64,000 bases of DNA, taken from Maea johnstoni. Taxonomy: Eukaryota; Annelida; Polychaeta; Spionida; Magelonidae. Both the position numbers and the translations under genes were made by a program. Location: the NCBI GenBank assembly GCA_963942565.1, contig OZ012687.1:8653876-8717875 (forward strand). Direction: 5' to 3'. This document shows positions 37,260 to 48,300 of this stretch, one piece after another. The notes below the pieces were generated by a model. The model made no database searches, was not told the origin of the DNA, and saw only the letters and a list, made by a program, of their open reading frames with translations. Each line of letters opens with the position of its first letter. The first letter of the stretch is position 1.

Positions 37260-39018
37260 TAGCCGATAATTATGCCAAAGTTGGTGCTCTGGACACCCCC
37301 AGCTGGTGTTGGAGATAAGGGTTTTCTGTAATGTAATCGATGCGAGAGCCCTGATTGGTTCTAGTTCCCATGTGACCTCGCGCTGATGCCTTATCTGGTA
37401 CTCCTGGCATGAGTCCAGCATGTAACTTTAGGGCATATAGTAATCGGTCTATCGCTACATATCCATTCTTTTCTTCATCCAAGATTATTTCCAACAAACA
37501 AAAATCCATCAGCAGTGCAACTCTACCACATCTCCCCTCATGCATCCTCCATGCCTACCTGTTCTAGTGCCCCTCATTTACAAAAAGTGGCCCCTTCCCC
37601 TTTACAGCCCTGTTCTTCTTTTGATTAATTTATTCATTCATTTATTTATTCATTATTATTTTATCATATTTATTTATTTTTAATTATTATTGTTATTTAC
37701 TAGTATTTATTTCATTTTATTTTTTATTTCTTATTTATTTATTTTTAATTTTTTTTTTTTTTTTTTTTTTTTGGGGGGGGGGGGTTTCATTACGCTGTAA
37801 TGACTATTATCAAGGACTCGTATTATAGAATTTAAATTATATACCTCTTGAACAACCGAATTCATAAAGTTCCCGAGCGAGGTATTTTGGCAGGCTGAAA
37901 CTGGACATGATGTCGCGTGCGCGTTGCTTATTTTACCAGCCACGTGCACTACTGCACTGGCATTTATAGTCAATAATCAAAATTTCAAAAGTATTGGAAA
38001 AAATGATAATTTTTATCAAACACTTTTCCATAAGGTGTTGGAAACATATATTCAAATTTGTTCTGCCGTTTTCTGCCATTTGAATTTTCTCTGACGTTTT
38101 CCGAAAAAAGGGTTGCAAAAACAATTTTTTCATGTCTGTCATTGATGTTCTATCCTACTGGAGTGAGGGTATTTTTCACAACCATAGACTGGTGGCGGCC
38201 CCAGGATCATCAGGAGACGGATTTGTTTGGATGACTGAACTGGCTCCAGTCTATAGGTAAACAATAGTGCTACTGCGCACATACTCTGCGCAGTTACCGC
38301 GAGATTTCAAGAGAGGAGGAAAGGGCGACGAAAGGCCAAGTGCTGGCAAGATGAAAAAATCAATTTAACTTGTAAACATTATCTTTTCAAATGTGATTAA
38401 ACGTGTAACTGCAAGATATTTTGTTTCCTAAAAGTATGTCACATTTGATTTTCTTTACTTGAATGTCAGTACTCTAAAAATCGTCAGTTGGTAAGTTGAA
38501 GATTCATCCCATGAGCGATAATACTTTAAGGATGACAGGGGGGGGGGGGGGGGAGGGCAGAATGGAGATCAGGGTGCAACATAGGTTCCAAAACATAACT
38601 TGTCAAGCGGGGCAAGCTGCTCCTAAAGTTTACTTGCCTCGTGGGCACTTCCACTTGCCCCCGCCACTTGTGGTCGGTCGATTAAACGAGAATTTGGTTG
38701 AGGTGAGGCCTACTCGACCCGTTCGAACGGCATTTGAAATAATTATTATTTCAAATGTGAAATTTCTGAAAAAAAATATTGCGAAATTAAGCGGCCATCA
38801 CTTACAAAACAGACAATTCTCTAGATAGAACTTTTGCGAAGTGACACCGACCGGCTCCGTGTCAGCTCTCAAGAGTGAAGAAACCTATTGCGCCATATTT
38901 CATATTTGGTGCACCGATTCCTCAATTGCTGGTTATTTTTAATATTGTTGGTCCTATCTCCAGCTCAGACATCTAAATGAAGTTAGCATCATTTCACTTG
39001 AGCAGCATTCCGCCCCAT

Positions 39019-39315
39019 GGTCTTAGCCAGGATTTAGAAACTGGGTGGCCAAAATTGGCTATTGCAACATTTTTGGGCGTCCAAATTTTGAAGGGGGACC
39101 ACAATATACTCAGATTTCTACCATAAGCATGTATAAATTTATCATAACAATGCATGATATCATTATACGGTTTCATGGGATTTACATAGAGATGAAACAA
39201 CTCAATTATATGCTTGAGATTGACATTTTAAGAAATTCCTTGCAAAAATATTTGGGTGTCCTGGGGGGGTGATTTTTAAGGGTTTGGGTGTCCAAAAAGA
39301 CACCCAGACGCCCTG
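39019..39315. mobile_element. GGTCTTAGCC-family element, copy 2
   Basis: It matches the element at 5198-5392 at both ends: GGTCTTAGCCAGGATTTAG on the left and a right part reading 'gggtttgggtgtccaaaaagacacccag'. It has a longer middle with 'tttatcataacaatgcatgatatc', similar to 'tttatcaaaataaggcatgatatcc' in copy 1. The right end lacks the final GGCTAAGACC. Confidence 0.6.
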
Positions 39316-39372
39316 TTTTTGAGGCGGAACGAAAACAGCCGCAAAATTTACTTTTTGGTTTCAGTTCTTTAT

Positions 39373-39502
39373 ACTTACTTGCGGTTCCAATATCCTTGAT
39401 ATGTAATTAAACAATCCGTGTGCTTCCTTGTCGTCCCTTATAAAGCCGCTTTTGAGGCCTAAAACACGAAGATTTATAGAAACGAAGTCTAAGGGAAGCC
39501 AT
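39373..39502 (-). other. Candidate 5' exon of THNSL1 (weak)
   Basis: On the minus strand ATG at 39502 opens 31 codons (start MASLRLRFYKSSCF, then RPQKRLYKGRQGSTRIV) before TAA. The peptide has many Arg/Lys and no acidic residue, as mitochondrial presequences do. A GT after ...TRI would join in phase 0 to GNIILIGSPGSGKT at 31124, but that donor (ATT/GTTTAA) is poor. A strong donor, CAA/GTAAGTAT, lies about 40 bases downstream, beyond the stop. This is a guess from composition and phase. Confidence 0.2.
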
Positions 39503-40099
39503 GTTTATTTTCTGCAAAACTCGCACATGAGCAGTTGCATGTAAGTCCCAGAATTACGGAATCAAGACGAAAAGGAATATATAGTACAATGTACCAAAAT
39601 AAATAAATCGCAAGATTATCGTTACAGCATGTGACTGTTAATCTTGGAATTTGTTAAAAACGGAAAGTTTTAAAGAAATAAGTGTAGTGAGAAAAAACAC
39701 TTGAAATATAAATTTCACACGATTTTTCCTTTTATGATATCATTTTGTATTGTTGTGATTCTTTATTTTGGTAGGTTGTACTATATATTCCATATAACGG
39801 ACCGGTAACGGGCTCGTTACGGGCCCGTCAATTTTCACCTGTGTAGACCAAAAAGGCAAGAGGAGATGGCATATTAGAGTACACTACAAAAGTGTTAGAG
39901 TAAGAAAGACAGAAGAGCAGGGATGCTAGGATTGAGGAATATGACAGGTAGAATAGCGCAGGAAAAAGCATACATGGAGTGATAAAAAATGAGCAACATG
40001 GTGGTAAAGTGTCCAGCATACAGTAGAGAGGGGTAGAATATTAGGAAAGGTGATGAACAGATAGAGTGGGCGTTTGTATGGGCAAAGAGAAGGGTGAAC

Positions 40100-40376
40100 A
40101 GCGTATGGAGTAGGTTTGGTTGGGGAACCATCAGAGATGCTAGCTAGCTGAGAAGAAAATGTTTAAGAAGAGAGAAGGGTAGAGAAGGTTGTTTACAACA
40201 GGATAGGAAGGGGAAGGAAGTCTTTAAGGGTGTGCATTTGTAAAAAAAATGTTTACACAGTTTTTATGTGGGGTTTATCAGAGATGAAGGTTTGTGTGCT
40301 TTCAGGGGCCTGACGGGAAGACGGAGGAGGGGACAGACCTGATGCAGGGAGCATGACAGATAGGGTGGGGGGGATA
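40100..40376. repeat. LINE target-site duplication, downstream copy, part 1
   Basis: It is identical to 55143-55419 except for one base ('gagatgc' versus 'gagattc'). Together with 44984-45232 it is the left copy of a 526-bp direct repeat flanking the LINE. The two parts are separated only by the later fold-back insertion. Confidence 0.9.
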
Positions 40377-41308
40377 TAGGCTGGCGGCCAGGGACCAAAT
40401 TTTAGAAATTTAATGCGCTGAGAGTCATACAGCCACAACATACCTCATTTGAAAGCTTGAAAGGTCTACTTTAAGATGAGGTATGTTGTGGTGGTCAAAT
40501 GTGGTCACGTTTTTCTGAAATTTGAGTTGATTTTCATATAGTTATAAAAAAAAGAGCAAAAATATGAAAATCTAAAAGTGAGCCTGACCGGTCATTTTTT
40601 TTCCAATCTCAACCCCACTTGGTGTGGTCCTCTCAGGTATGTATACAAACAACATGCAGTAATATAATTACTTATCCATTGCTTTATTTGCAGATTTTGC
40701 CATTTTGTAAGAAAAAATACACCGTTTTTCGAAATTATTTTAAAGTAAGTTCCTATTGCTAATCATATAAGAACTTCCTATCACTGAAAAGCATCACATC
40801 ACATGTTTCATGTGTTTCTACATAATTCCTTTTATATTTAGTACCAAAATTGATACTTTTGCTTGACTGAAGCCAGAGCAGTAAGACTTTGTCTACCCCT
40901 ACCCCTATTATTGAAATATTGACAAAAATACTAAAAATGCCTAAAATATTCTGCTATAAATTTAAAAACATTGAAGACCCTCCAGTTACCACCTTGGCTG
41001 CTAGATTTATATTCAAGCAATAAATTACTGAAGAAATGGGCATGTACCTTACAACATATTTCAGTGTAATAAGGTATACTGGAAGATGCGTATAAACCAT
41101 ATTTAGGTGACATTGACAGTTACACTGGTCAAGTGGGATTCTCCTTTCCACACTATTTAATAAGTACAATGAGGAAAATATAAATGCTGGAAGAAAATTA
41201 GTTATACCAACTAATTGGGCCTGTACCTGGTAACAAATCTTCGCTGTCAGCTTAGTTGATTCAGAACAGGAATGGCACTAAGTTCAGACAGTTTTGCGTT
41301 CAAGGATT

Positions 41309-42010
41309 TCATAATTCATCCTCTTCATCCACACCATCATATGAAGTAATGGTATTGCAGCAATCATCACTTGCAGAGCATGAACATAGTTCAGTACATG
41401 GCAAATTTCGTTGATGGCACGTGCAGCATGTTGAACATACTTTCTTTCCCCTGCATCTGCAAATGAGGTCTTGGAGTACTTCTGATACCATAGGGCCTTC
41501 ATCCTTCCTCCATCCATGATCCTAAGGAGATCCAGTGTCTTGCATTGCTATGTGGGATGTCATCCAAATTTTTATCTGCCAAGAAGCTCTCCTGACATGC
41601 TGTGTGAAACTGGCCTCACAAGGTGGGAGCTTAATTAAGCTGGCATTCTTCTTTGAGGCTTATTTGAACCTAAGATTGTTCAAGTTTTGAATGGCATCTG
41701 TGCGCTTTGCCTTTGGATCATACAAGGCTGAAGTGAGCTTTTGTGCTGCTTGAAGGGCTGATGCATCATCTTCACTGTTCAGGGTGAGGAGATAAGAGAA
41801 ATCATCAGGATGGTCATAAATTGCCAGGATACTGCTGAATGTTGGAGAAACAGAATGACAGATAGATGAATCGACGAAGGTCTGAAGTGCTTGTGATTAC
41901 ACCTGTCTGGATCCACAGTTCCTCAGTACTCTTCAGTTTCGGAAAGTAGTGGACTGTGAGCACTAACACATCTGTGTCTGGAGACCGAATGATGATGCGC
42001 CCTGCAGTTT
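41309..42010 (-). pseudogene. Degenerate transposon protein gene (left arm)
   Basis: Minus-strand peptide fragments appear in several frames. From the inner side: SPDTDVLVLTVHYFPKL (near 41960), then DDFSYLLTLNSEDDASALQA and ALYDPKAKRTDAIQNLN (near 41700-41810), then a Cys-rich end CRCRGKKVCSTCCTC...CTELCSCSASDDCC (41309-41491). PDTDVLVL and the GCDSTSALFGIGKK segment seen in the other copy recall FEN1/XPG-like nuclease folds. Such proteins are common in marine-invertebrate repeats. It is broken by deletions and frame changes. Confidence 0.6.
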
Positions 42011-42236
42011 ATGCCGATTCGAACACCTGATCAGCCATTACTGCATGTAGTATCATACGAGCACAAGGATATACCCAAAATGAATGAATGAATGAATGGT
42101 TGCATGGTTAAAAAATGCACCCTGCTTGAAAGTGAAGTGTCTACAGATGGTTCCAGACTATTTCTAAAGTACCAGGGCTCCCACGCTGTACTGAAATACC
42201 TTAAAATGATAGGAATCTTTTTCTTGGGTGCCTGTA

Positions 42237-43050
42237 TACTGTAGAATGGCTAATTTTTCCGTGTGTTTTATTTTCCCATTTTTTCCCGAATGCTATCAAA
42301 AGGGAATAATTAACACATGGAAAATCTATACAGTTCATGTCTGGACTTAATAAACACGGAAAATTCTGACCTTAGTGAAATAGACTGGCCCAGCTTTATC
42401 TCTGAAGTATCTGACCAGAATTTACTCAGAGTGGTAGCAGTCATCCCTCATTGCAATCTACCAAACACGGCTTGACTGTCCCCAGAAGGACCAGGTAGGC
42501 TGGCGTGGCTACCTGAACCCAAAATCAGCTAGTACCGCCACCATTTAAGGTAGTCCCACCACTTTTTTCGCTACAATTTTGTTCTGTTTGGGGAATTTCC
42601 AACGGGACTACCTGAATCCAACTTTAGGTAGCCTGACAGTGCTGTTTTTGGAATTTAGATCCCCCAGGAGATGGGACTATGCTATTTGTTGAGCGCTGAT
42701 GTGGTGGTGAATAATCGCTAGTTGCACTGAATGACCACTGATCATGCTGTGACTTCTGCTCAACTATGTGCCACTTCACAGATTACACCGCCTTTGATCT
42801 ATTTCTGGACTGGTCTCTAGACTGGTTATAGTCCCATCGCCACGTGCGTTGCTGCAATTAAGGCCCTGCATGTGCAGGTACCCATTAATATTTACTCTCT
42901 GCTATACTAAAATTAAAAGTCTACATAAAACGGGGAAATTAAAAACGGAAAAAACATATGTCCTCTTTGCGGAAATATTAGAAACAGAGACACCCAAAAA
43001 TGAGAAATTAGGGAAAATTGTCACATGGAAAAATTAGCCATTCTACAGTA
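42237..43050. mobile_element. Nested TIR element with TA target site, about 0.81 kb
   Basis: The ends CTGTAGAATGGCTAATTTTT and the reverse complement of the right end are the same for more than 20 bases. TA flanks both sides, and A/G-rich 'ggaaaatta/cggggaaatt' stretches follow inside. It sits in the centre of the fold-back element and carries a smaller element at 42469-42699. A mariner-like MITE is the best reading; no transposase frame is present. Confidence 0.7.
42469..42699. mobile_element. Short element (ACTACCTGA family), copy 1
   Basis: It matches, in inverse orientation, 60215-60467: GGACCAGGTAGGCTGGCG, 'gctacctgaac', 'agtggtggga'-type and 'gggggatctaaattcc' blocks are shared in order. 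Inner sequences are partly self-complementary (AGGTAGTCC/GGACTACCT). It is nested inside the 0.81-kb TIR element. Confidence 0.65.
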
Positions 43051-43270
43051 ATCATTATAGTGGAAACCTACATTTAAAGATTTCTCACTGTGCATATCCC
43101 ACCAATCATCAAAACCCCATTGATATCTATTATTACCAAGTCCCTATGACCCATTCTTTGGCAAACCCCCCTTTTAGACACCCATTAATGTAAGCTCCCC
43201 AGTATGAAGAACCCGGGGCTCTATCTCTAATAGCCACCATGATGTTTAAATAGCATCACAATACCATCTG

Positions 43271-44040
43271 TTGAATGTGTACAGTGACCATGGGAATAAT
43301 ACTGTTCACTCCCATATGAAATGTGATTGGGTCCATATATACTGTAAGGTTCGAAATATTAACGTGGAAGTAATATTAGCGACTTTAACAAGTGGGTCTG
43401 ATTCGCTAATATTACAATCTGTTTCTCCAACATTCAGCAGAATCCTGCCTGCTGTACATGCTCTCACAGGTTGTGATTCAACTTCAGCTTTGTTCGGAAT
43501 AGGCAAAAAGTCAGTATTCAAGGCAATTTATGACCATCCTGATGATTTCTCCGATCTCCTCACCCTGAACAGTGAAGATGATGCATCAGCCCTTCAAGCA
43601 GCACGAAAGCTCACTTCAGCCTTGTATGATCCAAAGGCAAAGCGCACAGATGCCATTCAAAACTTGAACAATCCTAGGGTCAAATAAGCCTCAAAGAAGA
43701 ATGCCAGCTTAATTAAGCTCCCACCTTGTAAGGCCATTTTCACACAGCATGTCAGGAGAGCTTCTTGGCAGACAATAATTTGGATGACATCCCACATAGC
43801 AATGCAAGACACTGGATCTCCTTAGGATCATGGATGGAGGAAGGATGAAGGCCCTATGGTATCAGAAGTACTCCAAGACCTCATTTGCAGATGCAGGGGA
43901 AAGAAAGTATGTTCAACATGCTGCACGTGCCATCAACGAAATTTGCCATGTACTGAACTATGTTCATGCTCTGCAAGTGATGATTGCTGCAATACCATTA
44001 CTTCATATGATGGTGTGGATGAAGAGGATGAATTATGAAA
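43271..44040 (+). pseudogene. Degenerate transposon protein gene (right arm)
   Basis: The best stretch (to 43687) contains AVHALTGCDSTSALFGIGKK and then DDFSDLLTLNSEDDASALQA and ALYDPKAKRTDAIQ. Other frames continue with LIKLPPCKAIFTQHVRRASW and the Cys-rich tail CRCRGKKVCSTCCTC to CTELCSC (43856-44038). The LTGCDSTSALFGIGKK segment resembles the helix-hairpin-helix region of FEN1/XPG nucleases. The copy is longer than the one in the left arm but not intact. Function in transposition is inferred only. Confidence 0.65.
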
Positions 44041-44983
44041 TCCTTGAACGCAAAACTGTCTGAACTTAGTGCCATTCCTGTTCTGAATCAACTAAGCTGA
44101 CAGCGAAGATTTGTTACCAGGTACAGGCCCAATTAGTTGGTATAACTAATTTTCTTCCAGCATTTATATTTTCCTCATTGTACTTATTAAATAGTGTGGA
44201 AAGGAGAATCCCACTTGACCAGTGTAACTGTCAATGTCACCTAAATATGGTTTATACGCATCTTCCAGTATACCTTATTACACTGAAATATGTTGTAAGG
44301 TACATGCCCATTTCTTCAGTAATTTATTGCTTGAATATAAATCTAGCAGCCAAGGTGGTAACTGGAGGGTCTTCAATGTTTTTAAATTTATAGCAGAATA
44401 TTTTAGGCATTTTTAGTATTTTCGGCAATATTTCAATAATAGGGGTAGGGGTAGACAAAGTCTTACAGCTCTGGCTTCAGTCAAGCAAAGGTATCAATTT
44501 TGGTACTAAATATAAAAGGAATCATGTAGAAACACAAGAAACATGTGATGTGTTGCTTTTCAGTGATAGGAAGTTCTTATATGATAAGCAATAGGAACTT
44601 ACTTAAAAATAATTTCGAAAAACGGTGTATTTTTTCTTACAAAATGGCAAAATCTGCAAATAAAGCAATGGATAAGTAATTTTATTACTGCATGTTGTTT
44701 GTATACATACCTGAGAGGACCACACCAAGTGGGGTTGAGATTGGAAAAGAAATGACCGGTCAGGATCACTTTTAGATTTTCATATTTTTGCTCATTATTT
44801 TATAACTATATGAAATTCAACTCAAATTTCAGAAAAACGTGACCACATTTGACCACCACAACATACCTCATCTTAAAGTAGACCTTTCAAGCTTTCAAAT
44901 GAGGTATGTTGTGGCTGTATGACTCTCGGTGCATTAAACTCCTTATTTAAGGCCCTTTTTCCAGATCTGCCGCAGGCCTAATA

Positions 44984-45232
44984 GGGAACATACAAAGATA
45001 AAGATGGAAACAATTGGTGTGGGAAGGGAAGAGAGCTCTCAGAAGGTCCTCCATAAGGAGTTGACCTTTAGGGACAACATCAGGTAACATCCCAGCTAAC
45101 CAACTTTCACATTCACATCCTTTAAACTTGGCTGGGGTTGATCCTACCTTTTTCCTCAAATTGACTACTATCATTGAAGTAAGAATTGCCTGGTTGCACT
45201 CAAAATTTCAACTGACATAAGAAATCAAACTT
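44984..45232. repeat. LINE target-site duplication, downstream copy, part 2
   Basis: It is identical to 55420-55668 except for one base ('gatcctacc' versus 'gatactacc'). It ends exactly where the T run (the LINE poly(A) tail read on the plus strand) begins. Confidence 0.9.
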
Positions 45233-45367
45233 TTTTTTTTTTAAATTTCAAATTGCACATACATCTGCAACAATTCTGGTTTTTATTCTCCATAGCATGT
45301 TATAGTCACAGTGTTACAAATAAGTACAATTAAGTACTTTTTATAGGCGAATTCTAGTTGTCTTGTT

Positions 45368-48300
45368 TCAAATATATTTTCTCCATTTAAAAATATACCA
45401 ACTGTTTTTTGTGAATGTATCATTTCTCAAGTCTTCAATAAATATTTCCCATAAGTTCAAGAACTGTTGTTGGTTATTTTGAACCATGTTCTTGGAGTTA
45501 AGTATATTTAAATTTTTCAATAAGCTTCTCTTTACATCAGTGATGATCATTTTTTTTCCATTTTTCCTTTTTTGATAAATCACATCTTTTACACTGATTA
45601 TTATAAGTTGACATATATGATCTTTTGAACTACAACCAAAAATTTTTTCATGATCTGAAATCATAAAGTGTGGATCGTATATTCTCCTAACCCATGTCAA
45701 TACATCATTCCAAATTCTTATTGTGTTAGCACATGATAAATATATATGTTCAATGGTTTCAACATGATTTCTGCAGAATAGACAGTTCTCATCTTCAATT
45801 ATACCCATCTTTTTCAACAGTCTATTATTTACTGTCCTCTTGTGAATCAATTTAAATTGGTTGTAGTATTGGTACACTGATGGAGAGAATCTTCTTGCAT
45901 TCACAAGTGATGATTGTATGGTATTGAGAGTTACCTCATCATTTAAGGTTACACTCCATTTGTCTCTAATCACACACACAATGTTTGGATCTTTACCAAC
46001 AATATTAGTATAGACATTTCTGTTACCATCATTTCCCATATCTACCTTATACAGTATATGTGATATCTGTGGTTTCATGCAAGAGCCATGTATATTGTAT
46101 TGTCTCATAATACTCTGTATTTGTTTTTTAAGACGTAAATAAAATAGGAAATTGCAATTTACATTCCAAGTTCGTTCAATTGTCTGTTTATCAAGAATAT
46201 TCCCATTTATATCTATTATGTCACCTATGGTCATTATCCCTTTTCTTACCCATGGATCAAGTTTTTCTTTGATTATGTCCGAGTTATACCAGATTGGCAT
46301 TGCAACAATAGAATCAAACCCTTTGAATGATGGTTTCTCAAATAAAATTAGCAATGCTTTTATTGTGTCGTTCCAGAATGGGTTTTTAACTGAATTGAGC
46401 AATTTTTTTAAATATATATCACCATATAAATAAATCTTATCCATTTTGTGAATATAAGGAATGGAGGCCCAGCCTCCATCTGAAGCATATATTCGTTTGA
46501 ACCACGATATCTTCATAGTAGCGTCTATATATCTGATATTTGGATATTGAAGACCCCCCTCTGCTACTTGTTTTTCTAGTAGTTGGTTCCTGAACTTTGG
46601 TGGATTTCCTTTCCAAAGAAATTTTTGGAATATTGATTCTATCTTTTCAAAAAGAGAATCTTTTGGACTGGGCAGGGACAGCAGGATATGTATAATTTTG
46701 GAAATAAAAAGACTCTTAATAACGGTTATTTTTCCAATTAAAGTTAAGTTTCTAATTTGCCAGATTTTTGTTAAGTTATCAATCTCGATAATTTTGGGAT
46801 CTAAATTGAGTTTTGTGATATTATCCAAATCTGATACGTCATAATCTATTCCCAAAGAAGTGAATCTGTTTGTCCATATTAGATCTAGGTCTGGACACAA
46901 AATATCTCTGCTGTCCCTATCCACTCCGAATTTTACCACCTTGGTTTTATCAACATTTATTTTAAGTCCAGAAACCAAATAAAATTCGCCCAAAATATCC
47001 ATACATAACCTTAGGTTCCTTTCACTACTGGTTATAAATAAGGTAGTGTCGTCTGCAAACTGCGACACCCTGTGCTCTCTCCCCCCAATAGTATACCCCT
47101 GAAGTTGAGTGTGTTCTCTAAATGCGGTGCCCAATAGCTCTACCGATAAAACAAAAATGTAAGGGGATATTGGATCCCCTTGACGACATCCACGTGCAAG
47201 GTTAATTATATCTGAACAATGACCGTTTTGTAAAATTTTTGAGATTGAATTTTTTTGAAGACTTTTAACTACTTGGATGGTTTGTTCACTAAAATTAAAC
47301 AAATTTAGAATTTTGGTGATGTAGTCCCATGAAATACTGTCAAAAGCTTTTTCGAAATCCACTAAAATCAATAGGCCACTTGAATTTTCATTTTCTGATT
47401 CTTGTAAAATGTCTAAAGTTAATCTATTGTTTTCACCAATGAAACGATTTTGAACAAATCCAGTTTGACTATTTCCTATCAATTTTGGTAAGTGTTTTTT
47501 AATCCTGTTGGCCCAAATTCCTGAATAAAATTTATAAATCGAGTTTAGTAATGTAATGGGACGCCAATTTTTTAATTTATTCCTAAGCTTATCTCCTTTG
47601 GGAATGCAAGTTATGATTCCCATTAGATGATTTTGACTAATGTTTTTTTGTTCAAAAATATATTGCATTAAATTAAGGAGCAGAATTTTAAGTTTAGACC
47701 ATAAAGCTCTGTAAAATTCATTGGTAAAGCCATCGGGCCCTGGGCTTTTGTTTAGCCCACTTTTGAAAACTTGGCTTTTTAATTCTTCCTCTGAGATTTC
47801 TAAGTCTAAGGCTGCACTCTCATTCTCATCCAAAATATTGAAATGATCTGGGAATCTTGAAAGGTTAGATTCTTCCAGCAATCTAATAGGTTTTGAACTG
47901 TAAAGCGACTGATAGAATCTCCTCATCTCTTCTAGAATTTCAGGGTTTTTTTTGAGACTTGTACCATCATCCAGCAACAACTCCTTAATATTTTTAGAGA
48001 CAAAGTTGAAATTTTCTAAATTTAAGAAATGTTTATTTGGCTTTTCTCCCAAATTGTAATCTTTGACCCTTGATCTTACAAAAGATCCCTGAAGTTTAAT
48101 GTCTCTCAAGGTTTCCAATTCTTTTTTTTTTTCATTCAAGTTTGTCTCTAAGAGTCGATCAGATATGTCCAAAATAAAAAGTTCCTCTAGAGATTCAATC
48201 TCTTTAACCAATTGTTGTTCTCTGTTTGATCTTTCCCTTTTCTTTCTTGCTGCAAAAGATATGAAAATCCCTCTTAAGTGTGTTAATAGAACCTCCCAAA

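Larger units (their letters stand above)
40377..44980. mobile_element. 4.6-kb fold-back DNA element with ~1.5-kb inverted arms
   Basis: The ends are TAGGCTGGCGG and, in reverse complement, TAGGCCTGCGG, flanked by ATA on each side (40374-40376 and 44981-44983). The uninterrupted site GGGGATAGGGAACAT exists at 55413-55427, so the borders are exact. The left arm (about 40377-41862) and right arm (about 43417-44980) are nearly identical inverted copies; the left arm lacks about 110 bp near its inner end. Both arms carry the degenerate 3' half of a Cys-rich protein gene. The centre holds a nested 0.8-kb TIR element. The superfamily is unknown. Confidence 0.85.

Noticed and set aside
37270-37545. 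Minus-strand 91-codon frame with an EF-hand-like DEEKNGYVAIDRL
   Set aside because: Only one imperfect loop lacking the final acidic ligand, and no splice partners.
39838-40131. Overlapping minus-strand frames with hydrophobic residues
   Set aside because: Low-complexity frames in A/G-rich DNA; no family features.
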